Assembly (NCBI GenBank): GCA_016191785.1
Contig: JACPVJ010000106.1
Coordinates: forward strand, 1-64,000
Reading direction: 5' to 3'
Length of the DNA: 64,000 nucleotides
DNA from: Myxococcales bacterium
GTDB taxonomy: Bacteria; Myxococcota_A; Polyangia; Polyangiales; Polyangiaceae
Below are positions 52,223 to 61,600 of the stretch, piece after piece. The notes beneath the pieces are model-generated. The model was not told the origin of the DNA, ran no database searches, and worked only from the letters and a program-made list of their open reading frames with translations. The position numbers and the translations under genes are program-made. Every line of letters begins with the position of its first letter. Within the stretch, counting starts at the first letter, position 1.

Positions 52223-53538
52223 AGCTTGTTGGCGGCGATGTTCGCCAGCTCGCTGCGCTCGCCCTTGGCGAGCAGCATGTGGGCGGTGATGTTCTCGCCG
52301 CGCAGGCGGTCGAGGGCGACGCTGAGCCCGTTGGTGGCGCTGTCGACGTACGGGTTGTCGATCTGGAACGGATCACCCGTCAGCACGATCTTGGTGCCCT
52401 CGCCGCAGCGCGTGATCACCGTCTTCACCTCGTGCGGGGTGAGGTTCTGCGCCTCGTCGACGATCACGTACTGTTGGGGCAAGCTGCGCCCGCGGATGTA
52501 GGTGAGTGGCTCGACCTGGATCTGTCCGGAGTCGAGCAGTTCTTCGAAGCCGCGCACCCCGCGGCGCTTGCCGCCGCCCGCCGCCAGCAAGAACTCGAGA
52601 TTGTCGAAGATCGGTTGCATCCAGGGGTTGAGCTTCTCTTCGATGTCGCCCGGCAAGAACCCCAGGTCGCGCCCCATGGGCATCACCGGCCGGCTCACCA
52701 AGAGCCGCGCGTAGGCGCCGTCGTCGACCGTGCGGCGCAGGCCGGCCGCCAGGGCCAGCAACGTCTTGCCGGTGCCGGCCTTGCCCACCATGGTGACCAG
52801 GCGGATCGAATCGTCGAGCAAGAGATCGAGCGCGAAGCTTTGTTCCTTGTTTCGCGGGCGAATGCCCGACAGGCCTTCGCGCGGGGTACGAAGCGCTCGG
52901 ATCTCGCCCTTGTCCCCGTGAAAACGCGCCAAACCCGTGCGCTGCCGCGGGCTGTCGTCGCGCAGCAAGATGCACACGTTGGCGTACAGGTTGGCCTGCC
53001 CGTTGGTGGCCATGACGCCGGTTTCGAAGAAGCGATCGAGCTCGTCGGCTTTGACCAAGAGCTCGACGATGCCCGTGTCGAGGTGCTCGACGTCGACCGA
53101 CTGGTTCTCGTAGGCCTCGGTGCGCAGCCCGAACGCGTCCGCCCGAATCCGCAGGTTCACGTCCATCGTGACGAAGATGGTCGGACGGTCGGGGTACTGA
53201 TCACGGAGCTCGACCGCGCACTGCAAGATGGCGTGGTCGCCCGAGGACGGGCGGAGAGCGATCTTCACCTCCGGGCGCGTGCTCGGGACGTACACGCGAA
53301 GCGTCCCCCCTTCGCCCGTCTTCACGCCCTCGGAGAGCGAGCCGTACTTCTCGCGCTGGCCGTCGAGCAGCCGCGACACGGTGCGCGCGTTGCGGCCCCG
53401 CTCGGCGTTGTCGCGCTTGAACTGGTCGATCTCTTCGAGGACGTAGATCGGCAGGATCAGGTCGTTGTCCTCGAACTTGAAGATGGCGTACGGGTCGTGG
53501 AGCAGCACGTTCGTGTCGAGGACGTAGTTCTTCTTCAT
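52219..53538 (-). CDS. phoH: PhoH-family ATPase with N-terminal PIN domain
   Basis: The protein has 439 residues. The ATG at 53538 gives the canonical start KKNYVLDTNVLLHDPYAIFK; a longer frame adds 21 unrelated residues. PIN nuclease domain 1-150 with acidic residues Asp8, Glu35/Glu36, Asp101 and Asp126. PhoH ATPase domain about 220-439 with Walker A GKAGTGKT (252-259), SRPVMPMGRDLGFLPG, Walker B VIVDEAQN and TGDPFQID. PIN-PhoH (PhoH2) proteins act as RNA unwinding and cleaving enzymes. No antitoxin-like gene sits upstream: the 261 bp to the next divergent gene contain no convincing frame. Confidence 0.93.
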   Translation of the reverse strand: MKKNYVLDTNVLLHDPYAIFKFEDNDLILPIYVLEEIDQFKRDNAERGRNARTVSRLLDGQREKYGSLSEGVKTGEGGTLRVYVPSTRPEVKIALRPSSGDHAILQCAVELRDQYPDRPTIFVTMDVNLRIRADAFGLRTEAYENQSVDVEHLDTGIVELLVKADELDRFFETGVMATNGQANLYANVCILLRDDSPRQRTGLARFHGDKGEIRALRTPREGLSGIRPRNKEQSFALDLLLDDSIRLVTMVGKAGTGKTLLALAAGLRRTVDDGAYARLLVSRPVMPMGRDLGFLPGDIEEKLNPWMQPIFDNLEFLLAAGGGKRRGVRGFEELLDSGQIQVEPLTYIRGRSLPQQYVIVDEAQNLTPHEVKTVITRCGEGTKIVLTGDPFQIDNPYVDSATNGLSVALDRLRGENITAHMLLAKGERSELANIAANKL

Positions 53539-53799
53539 GAGGCTCCGGTCAGCCGGTACGTGTCGTCTGAGCAGTGTCCTTCGACGTCGAGTCGCCTGCA
53601 ACGAGCAATCGCGGTCGCCCTCCCCTTGCCCAAGGCGGGGAAGCGCGCAACCCTCGGCCCCACCATGCGTCCGTTCTTGGCGTTTTCCGCAGCTTTGGGG
53701 GCCCCTCCGGTCCCGAGCAGCGGTTCGTCGAGCTTTCCCAGGCAGAAGCCGCCAAGAAGTAGTGTTTTGGCGCGCTCCGCCCGATCCTAGGACCTCCCC

Positions 53800-56151
53800 G
53801 TGGGCTTCTCGTTCAAGAGCTTCGTCCTACCCGCCGGCGCGGTGGCGTACGTCTGCTTCGGCGCCGTCTCCACGCGTGGCGGGAGCTGGCCGTGGGTCGC
53901 GCTCGTGGCGTTGACGGTCGCCCTGGCCTGGGTCTGGCGCAGGACCGAAGCGCCCCGCGCGGGAGAGGATCACACCGAGCTCGTGGCGCGGCGAGTCGTC
54001 CGCGCCGTGGCGTGGGGCGCGGCGCTGTGGGTCGCGGCGCGGACCGGGCGGGCGGGCAGCGCGGGGCTCGATGCGGTGGCCAATGTCGGCGTCGGCACCG
54101 CGACCGTCGCAGCGCTGGTGGGACTCGCGCGGGTTGCGTCCCTCGGGGGCCTGCTCGTGCCGCCGCCTGCGACGCGATCCCTCGACGCCGCGGGGTTCGC
54201 AGCATTCCTTTGGGCCATCGCCGTAGCCGCGCCCGCCACACGCGCCACCCTACCCGAGCAAATGGTCCGGCTCGACCCGCTGGCCATCGACTACGCCACG
54301 ACCAGCGCGGGCGCCGGCAGCCTGCTCGTGCTCGTGGCGGCGAGCCTGCGCCTGCGCATCCTGCGCCGCCTGGAGCTGGGCGCCGCCGATCGCGCCAGCG
54401 GGGCCCTGGCGCTGTCACTGACGGCCTTTTCGGTGGCGATCCCCGCCGCCCTGCTCGACGTCGCGGCTCCCGACCGCTTGCTGCCGGTCGCGGTCTTGGT
54501 GGCCGCGTTGGGGGTGACCTGGGCCGCAGAGACCCGCGAGCCCACCAGTGTCAGTAGCACGCTCCGGGGCATTCTCGCGGTCGCGATCCTGGGGGCCCCC
54601 ACGCTGCTGCTCACCGGCTTCGTGGCGCGCAGCGTTCCGTCCCACGCCGGCGCCGTGGTGCTCGTGGCTTCGGTGCTCGCGATCTTGGTCGGCTTGATCG
54701 CCCGCCGCGTGGCCTCGTCGCTGGCACCGGAGCAATCCCGCTGGCTCGATGCCGTGGACAGCGCCAGCCGCGGTGCCCTTCAACCCGAGCCGGATGCCGC
54801 GATCGTCGCTGCGCTGTCGGCCCTGTCCAAGGCGACCGCGGTTCCTGGATCGCGCCCCGAGCTGTGGCGCACCGACCCCGAAGAAGTGCTCAGCGTGGAC
54901 CTGGCCGGCTACCTCCACGTGGATCGGACTCGGGCACCCGAGCGCATCTACCAGCTGGCGCTGGCAGAGCCCGAGCGCACGCTCCGCGCCGACGTGCTCC
55001 AGGCACTCGAGGTCCGAAGGCCCGAAGTTCGGCCGCTGCTCGCCTGGTTCAAGAGCCGCAGGGCCCTCTCTGCGACCGTGGTGCTGGACGAGGACGGGCC
55101 GCTCGGCTTCTTGCTCTTGCCCCAGGGCACACGCTCGAGCTCGATGACGCTGGAAGAGGCCCGAGCCGTGCGCATGCTGACCGATCGCGTCAGCGCGCTG
55201 CTCGCGGTGTCTTCCGCCCTGGCGCGCTCGCGTGAACGCGAGCTCTTGGCGATCGCGCGCGCCGACCGCGCGGAAGACGAGGTCGAGCGACTGGGGCACA
55301 TCATCGCCCTTGGCAGCGGGCGCAACATGGCGCAAGCCGCCCGCGCCGCGAGCCGCGCCCAGGTCGCCCTCTACAGTCCCGCGGCGCGCGTCGCGGCGGA
55401 CGAGCTCGAGCGACTGGGCCGACTGGGCGCGCCGGTGGTGCTGCGCACGCCGCCGGGAGTGGACGCCGCGGCCTGGGCGGCGCTGGTTCACCTCGCCAGC
55501 CCGCGCAGTGGCGGCCCGTTCATCGTGGTCGAGGGCACGAGCGGCAGCGAGCACGACCTCGCGTCGTGGCAGCACCCGGATCGGTCGCCCCTCGGCCTCG
55601 CGGACGGCGGCACGCTGTGCGTGCTCGATCTGGCCGCGCTGCCCCTCGAGATCCAGGAGCACATCAGCCGAAGCCTGTCGCGCCACGGGGAAGCGGCGGT
55701 CCGCGGGTCGGTCACGCACGCCTCGCTCGTGGCCAGTCTTCGCGCTCCCCTGGCCGAGCTCTCGGAGCGCGGCCAGGTGGACAAAGGCCTGTCCCGATTC
55801 CTGGGGAGCGCCGAGGTCACGCTGCCGACCCTGGCCGAGCGCGCCGAGGACATTCGCGCGCTGTGCTTGAATGCTCTGGCTCGAGCCGGGCTGAGGCGAG
55901 ACGGTCACCCGATGGGCCTCGACACCGCCGCGCTCCGGTTGCTGTCGGAACACGAGTGGCCGGGCAACGATCACGAGCTGGAAGAGGTGCTCGCCCGGGC
56001 CGCGCGCTACGCGACGGGGTCGGTGCTCACGGCGGCGGACCTGGCGGCCGCGGGGTTCTCGCCGCTGGTGTCCCAGCCCGCCAGCATCACGCCGCTCCCC
56101 GTGGTCACCCGCCGCCGGATGCGGGCCCGGCGACCACCCCGGACTCGCTGA
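53800..56151 (+). CDS. Polytopic membrane protein with degenerate NtrC-type activator domain
   Basis: The protein has 783 residues from a GTG. Residues 5-300 carry about eight or nine helices. A GAF-like region follows (about 330-470; ATVVLDEDGPLGFLLLPQG, LTDRVSALLAVSSALARSRE). Residues 510-760 follow the layout of a sigma-54 activator AAA+ domain: SPRSGGPFIVVEG, GGTLCVLDLAALPLEIQEHI, TLPTLAERAEDIRALCLNAL and EHEWPGNDHELEEVLARAAR. Walker A (GESGTGKE in active proteins) and GAFTGA are missing, and Walker B reads LCVLDLAAL. There is no C-terminal helix-turn-helix. It is therefore unlikely to hydrolyse ATP or bind sigma-54. The 3' end overlaps the convergent unknown gene by 47 nt. Confidence 0.82.
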   Translation: MGFSFKSFVLPAGAVAYVCFGAVSTRGGSWPWVALVALTVALAWVWRRTEAPRAGEDHTELVARRVVRAVAWGAALWVAARTGRAGSAGLDAVANVGVGTATVAALVGLARVASLGGLLVPPPATRSLDAAGFAAFLWAIAVAAPATRATLPEQMVRLDPLAIDYATTSAGAGSLLVLVAASLRLRILRRLELGAADRASGALALSLTAFSVAIPAALLDVAAPDRLLPVAVLVAALGVTWAAETREPTSVSSTLRGILAVAILGAPTLLLTGFVARSVPSHAGAVVLVASVLAILVGLIARRVASSLAPEQSRWLDAVDSASRGALQPEPDAAIVAALSALSKATAVPGSRPELWRTDPEEVLSVDLAGYLHVDRTRAPERIYQLALAEPERTLRADVLQALEVRRPEVRPLLAWFKSRRALSATVVLDEDGPLGFLLLPQGTRSSSMTLEEARAVRMLTDRVSALLAVSSALARSRERELLAIARADRAEDEVERLGHIIALGSGRNMAQAARAASRAQVALYSPAARVAADELERLGRLGAPVVLRTPPGVDAAAWAALVHLASPRSGGPFIVVEGTSGSEHDLASWQHPDRSPLGLADGGTLCVLDLAALPLEIQEHISRSLSRHGEAAVRGSVTHASLVASLRAPLAELSERGQVDKGLSRFLGSAEVTLPTLAERAEDIRALCLNALARAGLRRDGHPMGLDTAALRLLSEHEWPGNDHELEEVLARAARYATGSVLTAADLAAAGFSPLVSQPASITPLPVVTRRRMRARRPPRTR

Positions 56152-57037
56152 CCGGCGCCGAGAGCGCCCGCCGGCGCTCGAGCTCGGCGAGGAGCTCGGC
56201 GACCCCGCCGCCCGCCCGCGCGGCCTCGGCGGTCACCCCTCGGCGGATCGGATCGGGCACGTCACTCAGGGCCTTCACCAGGGCCTTCTGAGCGGAGATG
56301 CGCTCGAGCGCGCGCACCGCCAGGGTGCGCCCGGCGCTGGAGGAGACCAGCGAGAGCGCCGCGCCGGACCAGCGGAACACCGGCAACTGCCGGGTTGCGG
56401 TCGCCAGGTCGGTGAGCGGCGAGGCCGCGATCAGCGCCTGAAGCGTGGACTCGAACTCGGGTGTGGCGGTCGGGGTCGCGGGGGTCATCTCGGCGAGTCG
56501 GACCGACTCGTGGCGCTCGCTGACGCGCCGCACGCCGCGCCAGCGCAGGAGCCGCTTGGGCGGCTGGGCACCCCGAAACACGCGCCGCCCGACCCAGAAG
56601 CTGACGTGAGTGTCGACCCGCACCACCTCGAGCAAGCGACAGAAGGTGGTGTGGCGCGAGAGCGCCTCACCGATGGTCTTCGGAGCACCGGCCAGGTGCA
56701 CGGTGGCGTGTGCCATCTCGAGCAAGCGCTGGGGGCGGTCCGCCCCGAACACCCCGACCAGGGTGGGATTGGTCGACTGCAACAGGTCGTTCAGCGCGCA
56801 GAGCATCAGCCACTCGGCCGCGGTGGGATCGGGCAGCACGTCGACCGCGCACAGCCGACGCGCGACCCGAATCCGCCGGGCCCGGGCCTCGTCGAGGGCC
56901 GTCTGGGCGAAGGCTCCGTGCTCGGCCACGGCCACCGCTCGCGCATGGCCGATGGGCGGCAGCGGCCGAAGCTCGCCGCCTGCCATCAGCGGCAAGAGCA
57001 CTCGACTCGCCAGCTCGGCGACCAGCTGTCCACTCAC
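56105..57037 (-). CDS. Unrecognised protein, third gene of a coupled operon
   Basis: The protein has 310 residues from the GTG at 57037, which overlaps the preceding stop by 4 nt (GTGA). No signal peptide or helix is visible; it looks cytosolic. Features that might help recognition are AVDVLPDPTAAEWLMLCALN, the segment GEALSRHTTFCRLLEVVRVD, THVSFWVGRRVFRGAQPPKR and an Ala-rich helical C-terminus (GVAELLAELERRRALSAPVS). I cannot assign a family or activity. It always follows the 487-residue protein here and probably works with it. Confidence 0.7.
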   Translation of the reverse strand: MSGQLVAELASRVLLPLMAGGELRPLPPIGHARAVAVAEHGAFAQTALDEARARRIRVARRLCAVDVLPDPTAAEWLMLCALNDLLQSTNPTLVGVFGADRPQRLLEMAHATVHLAGAPKTIGEALSRHTTFCRLLEVVRVDTHVSFWVGRRVFRGAQPPKRLLRWRGVRRVSERHESVRLAEMTPATPTATPEFESTLQALIAASPLTDLATATRQLPVFRWSGAALSLVSSSAGRTLAVRALERISAQKALVKALSDVPDPIRRGVTAEAARAGGGVAELLAELERRRALSAPVSESGVVAGPASGGG

Positions 57038-58497
57038 GTCTTGGTCGCCCCCTTCAGCGGATTCATGCCCAGCTCGTCCAGCCAGACGGTGGGGACCTCT
57101 TCGGCGAACGGGTTCTCGAGCTCGGTGACCGCCAGGGGCGACCAGCTGTGGCCCTCGACCAACGCGGTCTCGAGCGGCACGAACGCCGAGGTCGGCAGCG
57201 CAGCCGCGGAGCCGTCGGGCCAGAAGAACACGGCTCGGTCGCCGGGCTCGCCCAGGGCGCGAAAGACGATCTCGGGCGGGACCTGGGGCACGATACGGTA
57301 GCCGGACGGCACGAAGAGGGCGGGGTGGATGCGTCGAAAGAACATCCCGAGGGGCAGCGCGTCGATCCCCTGATCGCGCATCACGAACGCGCCGTACTGG
57401 GTGATGGCGATGCGCGTGGTTCGAATGACCTCGGCGCCGAGCACGTAGGACAGGCGTCGCAAGAGCGGTAGCTCTTCGCTGGGCACCAGCACCGCCGCCA
57501 CGCCGGTCGGCGGCGCCACGTCCGGCGCGAGGCGGATCGGAACGCCGATGTTCGGCGGGGACGCGGCCTTGCCGGTCTGGGCGTCGAGCTCGGTCATGCG
57601 CGTGCGCCCGAGCGAGCTGACCTCGGCCATGGCCGGCAGCGTGGGCAGCTCGAGAGCGGGCTCTCCGCGGCCGCGGAACAACACCAGGCCTTGCGCGTCG
57701 AAGACGGGGCACGCCTCGAGCGAGATGGGGTGGCGCCAGAGCAGCTCGACCGCGGCCCCGGGCGCGACCGGGGCAAAGGGCGAGATCCCCGGCGTCCGAC
57801 AGAGCAGCGGCAGCATGCGCTCGGGCAGATCGTCGACGTGGAACAGCCACCGCCGCACCGGCTCGGTGTCGAGGCTCGACTCCGGCGGCCACTCCGCGAC
57901 GCCGGCTTTGGCGGCGACGTTCGAGCGGGTGAAATAGCCGAGCAGCGACGGACCCAGGCCCGCCTCGGCCAGGACCCAGAGCTCCGAATGGCGGAGCGAG
58001 CCCTTCGGATCGGCGTGGGGCATCAGCTTACGCAAGAGCGACGAGATCTCGACCGCGCGGTCCACCTCGTAGCTCTGGGAAAAGGTGTTGTGATAGAGCA
58101 CCAGCGCGGCGTCGGTGGGGCTGATCTCCGGCGCGTCGTAGCCGAACGGCGCGGCCGCATCGCGGTACTGCACGAAGTGACGGCTGGTCCCGGTGAAGGT
58201 GAAGCCCCCGGCGAGCCGCGCGACGTCCGCCACTCGATCCATGCGATCGCTGGCCCCGGCGTCGAACGAAAGCGCGACCTCGCGCGTACCGAGCTTGCTC
58301 TTGACCACGTCGACGCGCAGCGAATCTCCGAGCGCACCCAGCGACTGCTGCTCGGTGTACACCGCCAGGAACGCGATCAGGCGGTCGAGCGCCGGCAAGA
58401 GCACCATGCCCCTCGCGCCGAGCGCGACGCCGCGCGAGTCGAGCCCGAGCCCGGGCACCTTGAGCCGAGTCTGGTGAACCGCGACGCGCTCCAGCAC
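57034..58497 (-). CDS. Unrecognised 487-residue protein, second gene of a coupled operon
   Basis: The protein starts at a GTG that shares one base with the stop of the 50-residue gene before it (TAGTG). It is neither secreted nor membranous. Three parts can be seen: an N-terminal beta-rich region (VHQTRLKVPGLGLDSRGVAL), a middle helical region (ALVLYHNTFSQSYEVDRAVE, WVLAEAGLGPSLLGYFTRSN), and a C-terminal region with YGAFVMRDQGIDALPLGMFF, RRIHPALFVPSGYRIVPQVP and AVFFWPDGSAAALP. None belongs to a family I recognise. The layout of successive family-less proteins recalls accessory subunits of multi-gene ATPase/vWA ternary systems, but no vWA gene is seen here, so this is only an idea to test. 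Confidence 0.75.
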   Translation of the reverse strand: MLERVAVHQTRLKVPGLGLDSRGVALGARGMVLLPALDRLIAFLAVYTEQQSLGALGDSLRVDVVKSKLGTREVALSFDAGASDRMDRVADVARLAGGFTFTGTSRHFVQYRDAAAPFGYDAPEISPTDAALVLYHNTFSQSYEVDRAVEISSLLRKLMPHADPKGSLRHSELWVLAEAGLGPSLLGYFTRSNVAAKAGVAEWPPESSLDTEPVRRWLFHVDDLPERMLPLLCRTPGISPFAPVAPGAAVELLWRHPISLEACPVFDAQGLVLFRGRGEPALELPTLPAMAEVSSLGRTRMTELDAQTGKAASPPNIGVPIRLAPDVAPPTGVAAVLVPSEELPLLRRLSYVLGAEVIRTTRIAITQYGAFVMRDQGIDALPLGMFFRRIHPALFVPSGYRIVPQVPPEIVFRALGEPGDRAVFFWPDGSAAALPTSAFVPLETALVEGHSWSPLAVTELENPFAEEVPTVWLDELGMNPLKGATKT

Positions 58498-58649
58498 TAG
58501 GGGACCCCCACGCTTTCGTCGGCCGCCAGCTGCTGGCGCGCGGTGTCCGCGACGCGGTGGGCGCGGGCCACGGCGAGGGCGCCACGAGCGCCGGAAGCCC
58601 CCCGGGCGAGGTCGACGTTCCCGCCGGCGAGCATGTAGATGTTGCCCAT
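58497..58649 (-). CDS. 50-residue protein, first gene of the coupled operon
   Basis: The frame from ATG 58649 to TAG 58497-58499 encodes MGNIYMLAGGNVDLARG, then ASGARGALAVARAHRVADTA and RQQLAADESVGVP. It is short but supported by position: its TAG shares a base with the GTG of the next gene (TAGTG), the usual coupling of this genome. It is soluble-looking with an N-terminal Gly-rich turn and one helix. Only 8 bp separate its start from the divergent kinase ATG at 58658, so any promoter must lie inside the kinase's annotated N-terminus. No family is recognised. Confidence 0.6.
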   Translation of the reverse strand: MGNIYMLAGGNVDLARGASGARGALAVARAHRVADTARQQLAADESVGVP

Positions 58650-58657
58650 CGCGGGCG

Positions 58658-61600
58658 ATGATAGCGAATGCCGAGCCGATATCGACTCCCTCTCGAGAGA
58701 CCGATACTCTGGCGGCCGTCGTGGTGTCTTCCGCCCCTCCCGATGGTCAGGTCATGGGTGGCCGCTTCGTCGTCGAACGCGAGGTGGGCCGTGGCGGCGC
58801 AGGTGTGGTCTACCGCGCCTGGGACAAGACGACGGAGCGCACCGTCGCCCTCAAGGTGATCGCCGCCGATGCCGGGGTGTCGCCGGAAGAGGAGTCGCGC
58901 CTGACCCGCGAGGGTGAGCTGCTCAGTCACCTCGACCACCCGGGCATCGTCAAGATCGTCGCCTACGGTGTGCTCGACGACTCGGGCCTGCCCTTCATCG
59001 CCATGGAGTGGCTGGACGGCGAGGACCTGGCCTGCCGGCAGCGCAAGAGCCCCCTCGCCCTCGCGCACGCCATCGACCTCGTGATCCTGGTCGCCACTGC
59101 GCTCGAGACCGCGCACCAGGCGGGGGTGATCCACCGCGACATCAAACCCGGCAACATCATGCTCACGTCGCGCGGGGCCGAGCCCGGCGTGCTGGACGTG
59201 CGCCCCAAGCTGGTGGACTTCGGCGTGGCCGCCACCGGAGACATCCGCATCACGCGCAACGGCGACGTGGTCGGCACGCCGGCCTACATGGCGCCCGAGC
59301 AGGCCCGCGGCGACGCGCCGATCGACGTGCGGTCGGACGTGTACTCGCTCGGCGCGACGCTCTTCGAGCTGGTCGCCGGCCGACCGCCGCACGTCGGCCC
59401 CACCGCCATCGCCACCCTCGCCCGCCTGGTGACCACGCCGCCGCCGCGCCTCTCGGAGCTTCGGCGCGACACGCCGCCCCTGCTCGAGTCCCTGGTACAT
59501 CGGATGCTGTCCACCGAGCCCGAGCTCCGCCCCCGCAGCATGCGCGAGGTCATCGCCGCCCTGGAAGACGCCAAGCTCGAGCTCGATCGCGTGGTCTGGC
59601 CGAGCATGGCCCTGAGCGAGCCAGCGCTCTCGACCCGCCTGGGCTCCAGCGCTTCGCGCCTGGTGACCAGCATCGTCGCGCTGCGGTTCGCCCAGGGCTC
59701 GGCCCGCGAGCGCGCCCTGGAACACCTGCGTTCGCGCGGGGCCGACGCCGTCCCACTGGGCGCCGACGCGATCGTCGCCCATCTCGGCGCTCGCCACTCG
59801 GTGGGCACCGAGGCGACCACCGCGCTCGAGCTCGGGAGAAAGCTGGCGCACGCCGGCGCGCGAGTGGGCATCGCCAGCGGCCGCGCGCGGATGAACCTGG
59901 CCACCGAGACGGGCGAGCTGCAGCCGGTGGGCGAGGTGGTGGACCGCGCGTCGTCGCTGGCGCGGGACGCCGACGCCTCGATGGTGCTGGCCGACGCGAC
60001 CACCAGTGAGCTCGGGCGCGGTCGCTTCGAGTTCCGAGCCAGAGACGACGGCTCGAGCATCGTCGGCGAGCAGCTGCGCGGCCCTCGCGCCGAGCGCGCC
60101 GGCGGGGCGCCCTTCGTCGGCCGCGAGCCCGAGATGGCCCAGGTGGTCAGCGCCTTCGAGCGCTGTCGGGGGGACTCGACGCCGATCTTGGTCACGATCA
60201 CCGGCCCGCCCGGGATCGGCAAGAGCCGGCTGCGGCGTGAGGTCCTGGCGCGCATCACCGCCAGCGCCGACGCGCCGGTGGTGGTGCTGCAGCGCAGCGA
60301 CGCCTACGGCAGCGGGCACGCCCTGGGCGCCGCGGCCGACGTGCTGCGCTCGATCGTCGGGCTGTCCAAGGGTGCCACCAGCCGCGAAGCCGAGGCCGCC
60401 ATCGTGGCCCGGCTCGGGCCCTCGACGCGCAGCGATCTGACCAGCAAGAACCGCGCGATCTTGGCGCGCCTCTTGGCGAACGAGCCACTACCGGAAGGGC
60501 TGGATCCGCGTGGCGCGCGCGACGTGCTCTGGCTGGCGATGACCGACCTGGTGCTGCAGATCGCCGCGCAAGAGCCGACCGTGATCGTGATGGAAGATCT
60601 GCAGTGGGCGGATCAAGAGAGCATTGGCTGGGTCGACCACATGCTGGGCCGCTCGGGCAGCCGTCCGTTGATGGTGCTGGCGCTGGTGCGGCCTTCGTTC
60701 TGGGGCGACAACCCCAGCCGCTTCACCGGCCGCGATCACGTGCGGCTCGAGCTCAGGCCGATCTCCAAGCGCGCCACCCGCACCATCGCTCGCGCCCTGA
60801 TGGGTGAGAGCACCCCGGACGACGTGCTCGATCGCATCGCCGAGCAGAGCGCGGGGCTGCCCCTCTTCGCGGAAGAGCTGGCGCGCATCGCGGTCACCCG
60901 ACAAGAGCCGGTCAACGCCCCGACCATCGAGGCCGCGATCCAGGTGAGCCTCGACTCGCTGGACGACGAGTGCCGCGACGCGGTGGGCCGGCTGAGCGTG
61001 TTTGGCCAGACCTGCTGGGACTCGGGGCTCGAGGCGCTGGGGATCCAGAACGCCGAGAGCGTGATGAAGGCGCTGGCCGGTGCCGAGATCTTGATGGAGC
61101 AGAACGTGTCGCGCTTCCCGGGTACGCGCGAATGGGTGTTCAAGCACGCGCTGGTGCGCGAGGTGGCGTACTCGAGCCTGGGCGACCGCGAGCGCAACGA
61201 GCTGCACGCGCTGGCGGCCAGCTGGCTCGCCAGCATGGGTGAGGACGCCGCCACCGTGGCCGGCCACTACGATCTGGGCGAAGAGCACGTGGCCGCCGCC
61301 GAGCACTGGGCGCGCGCGGCCCAGCGCGCGCTCGCGACCAACGCGCTGGCCGACGCGCTACGCATGGCCGAGCGTGCGCTGGCCTTCGCCGAGGAGAAGC
61401 CCCAGGCCTTCCTGCGCGCCTCGTACCTGGACGAAGCCCACAGCCGCCTCGACCCGCGCTCGAGCGAGCGCGAGACCGCGGTCAGCGCGATGGAAGACAA
61501 CGTGTACGACGAGGCGAGCACGGTGCGCGCCACGGGGGCGCGCGCCCGGTACGACGACGCGCGCGGCGTCGGCCACGAGATCACCGAACGCCTGGCCGAG

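Noticed and set aside
53574..53762. A 62-codon frame between phoH and the membrane protein at 53800
   Set aside because: No ribosome-binding site or motif; composition is that of shadow frames. Another short frame from 53666 with a weakly hydrophobic start overlaps it, and neither is convincing.
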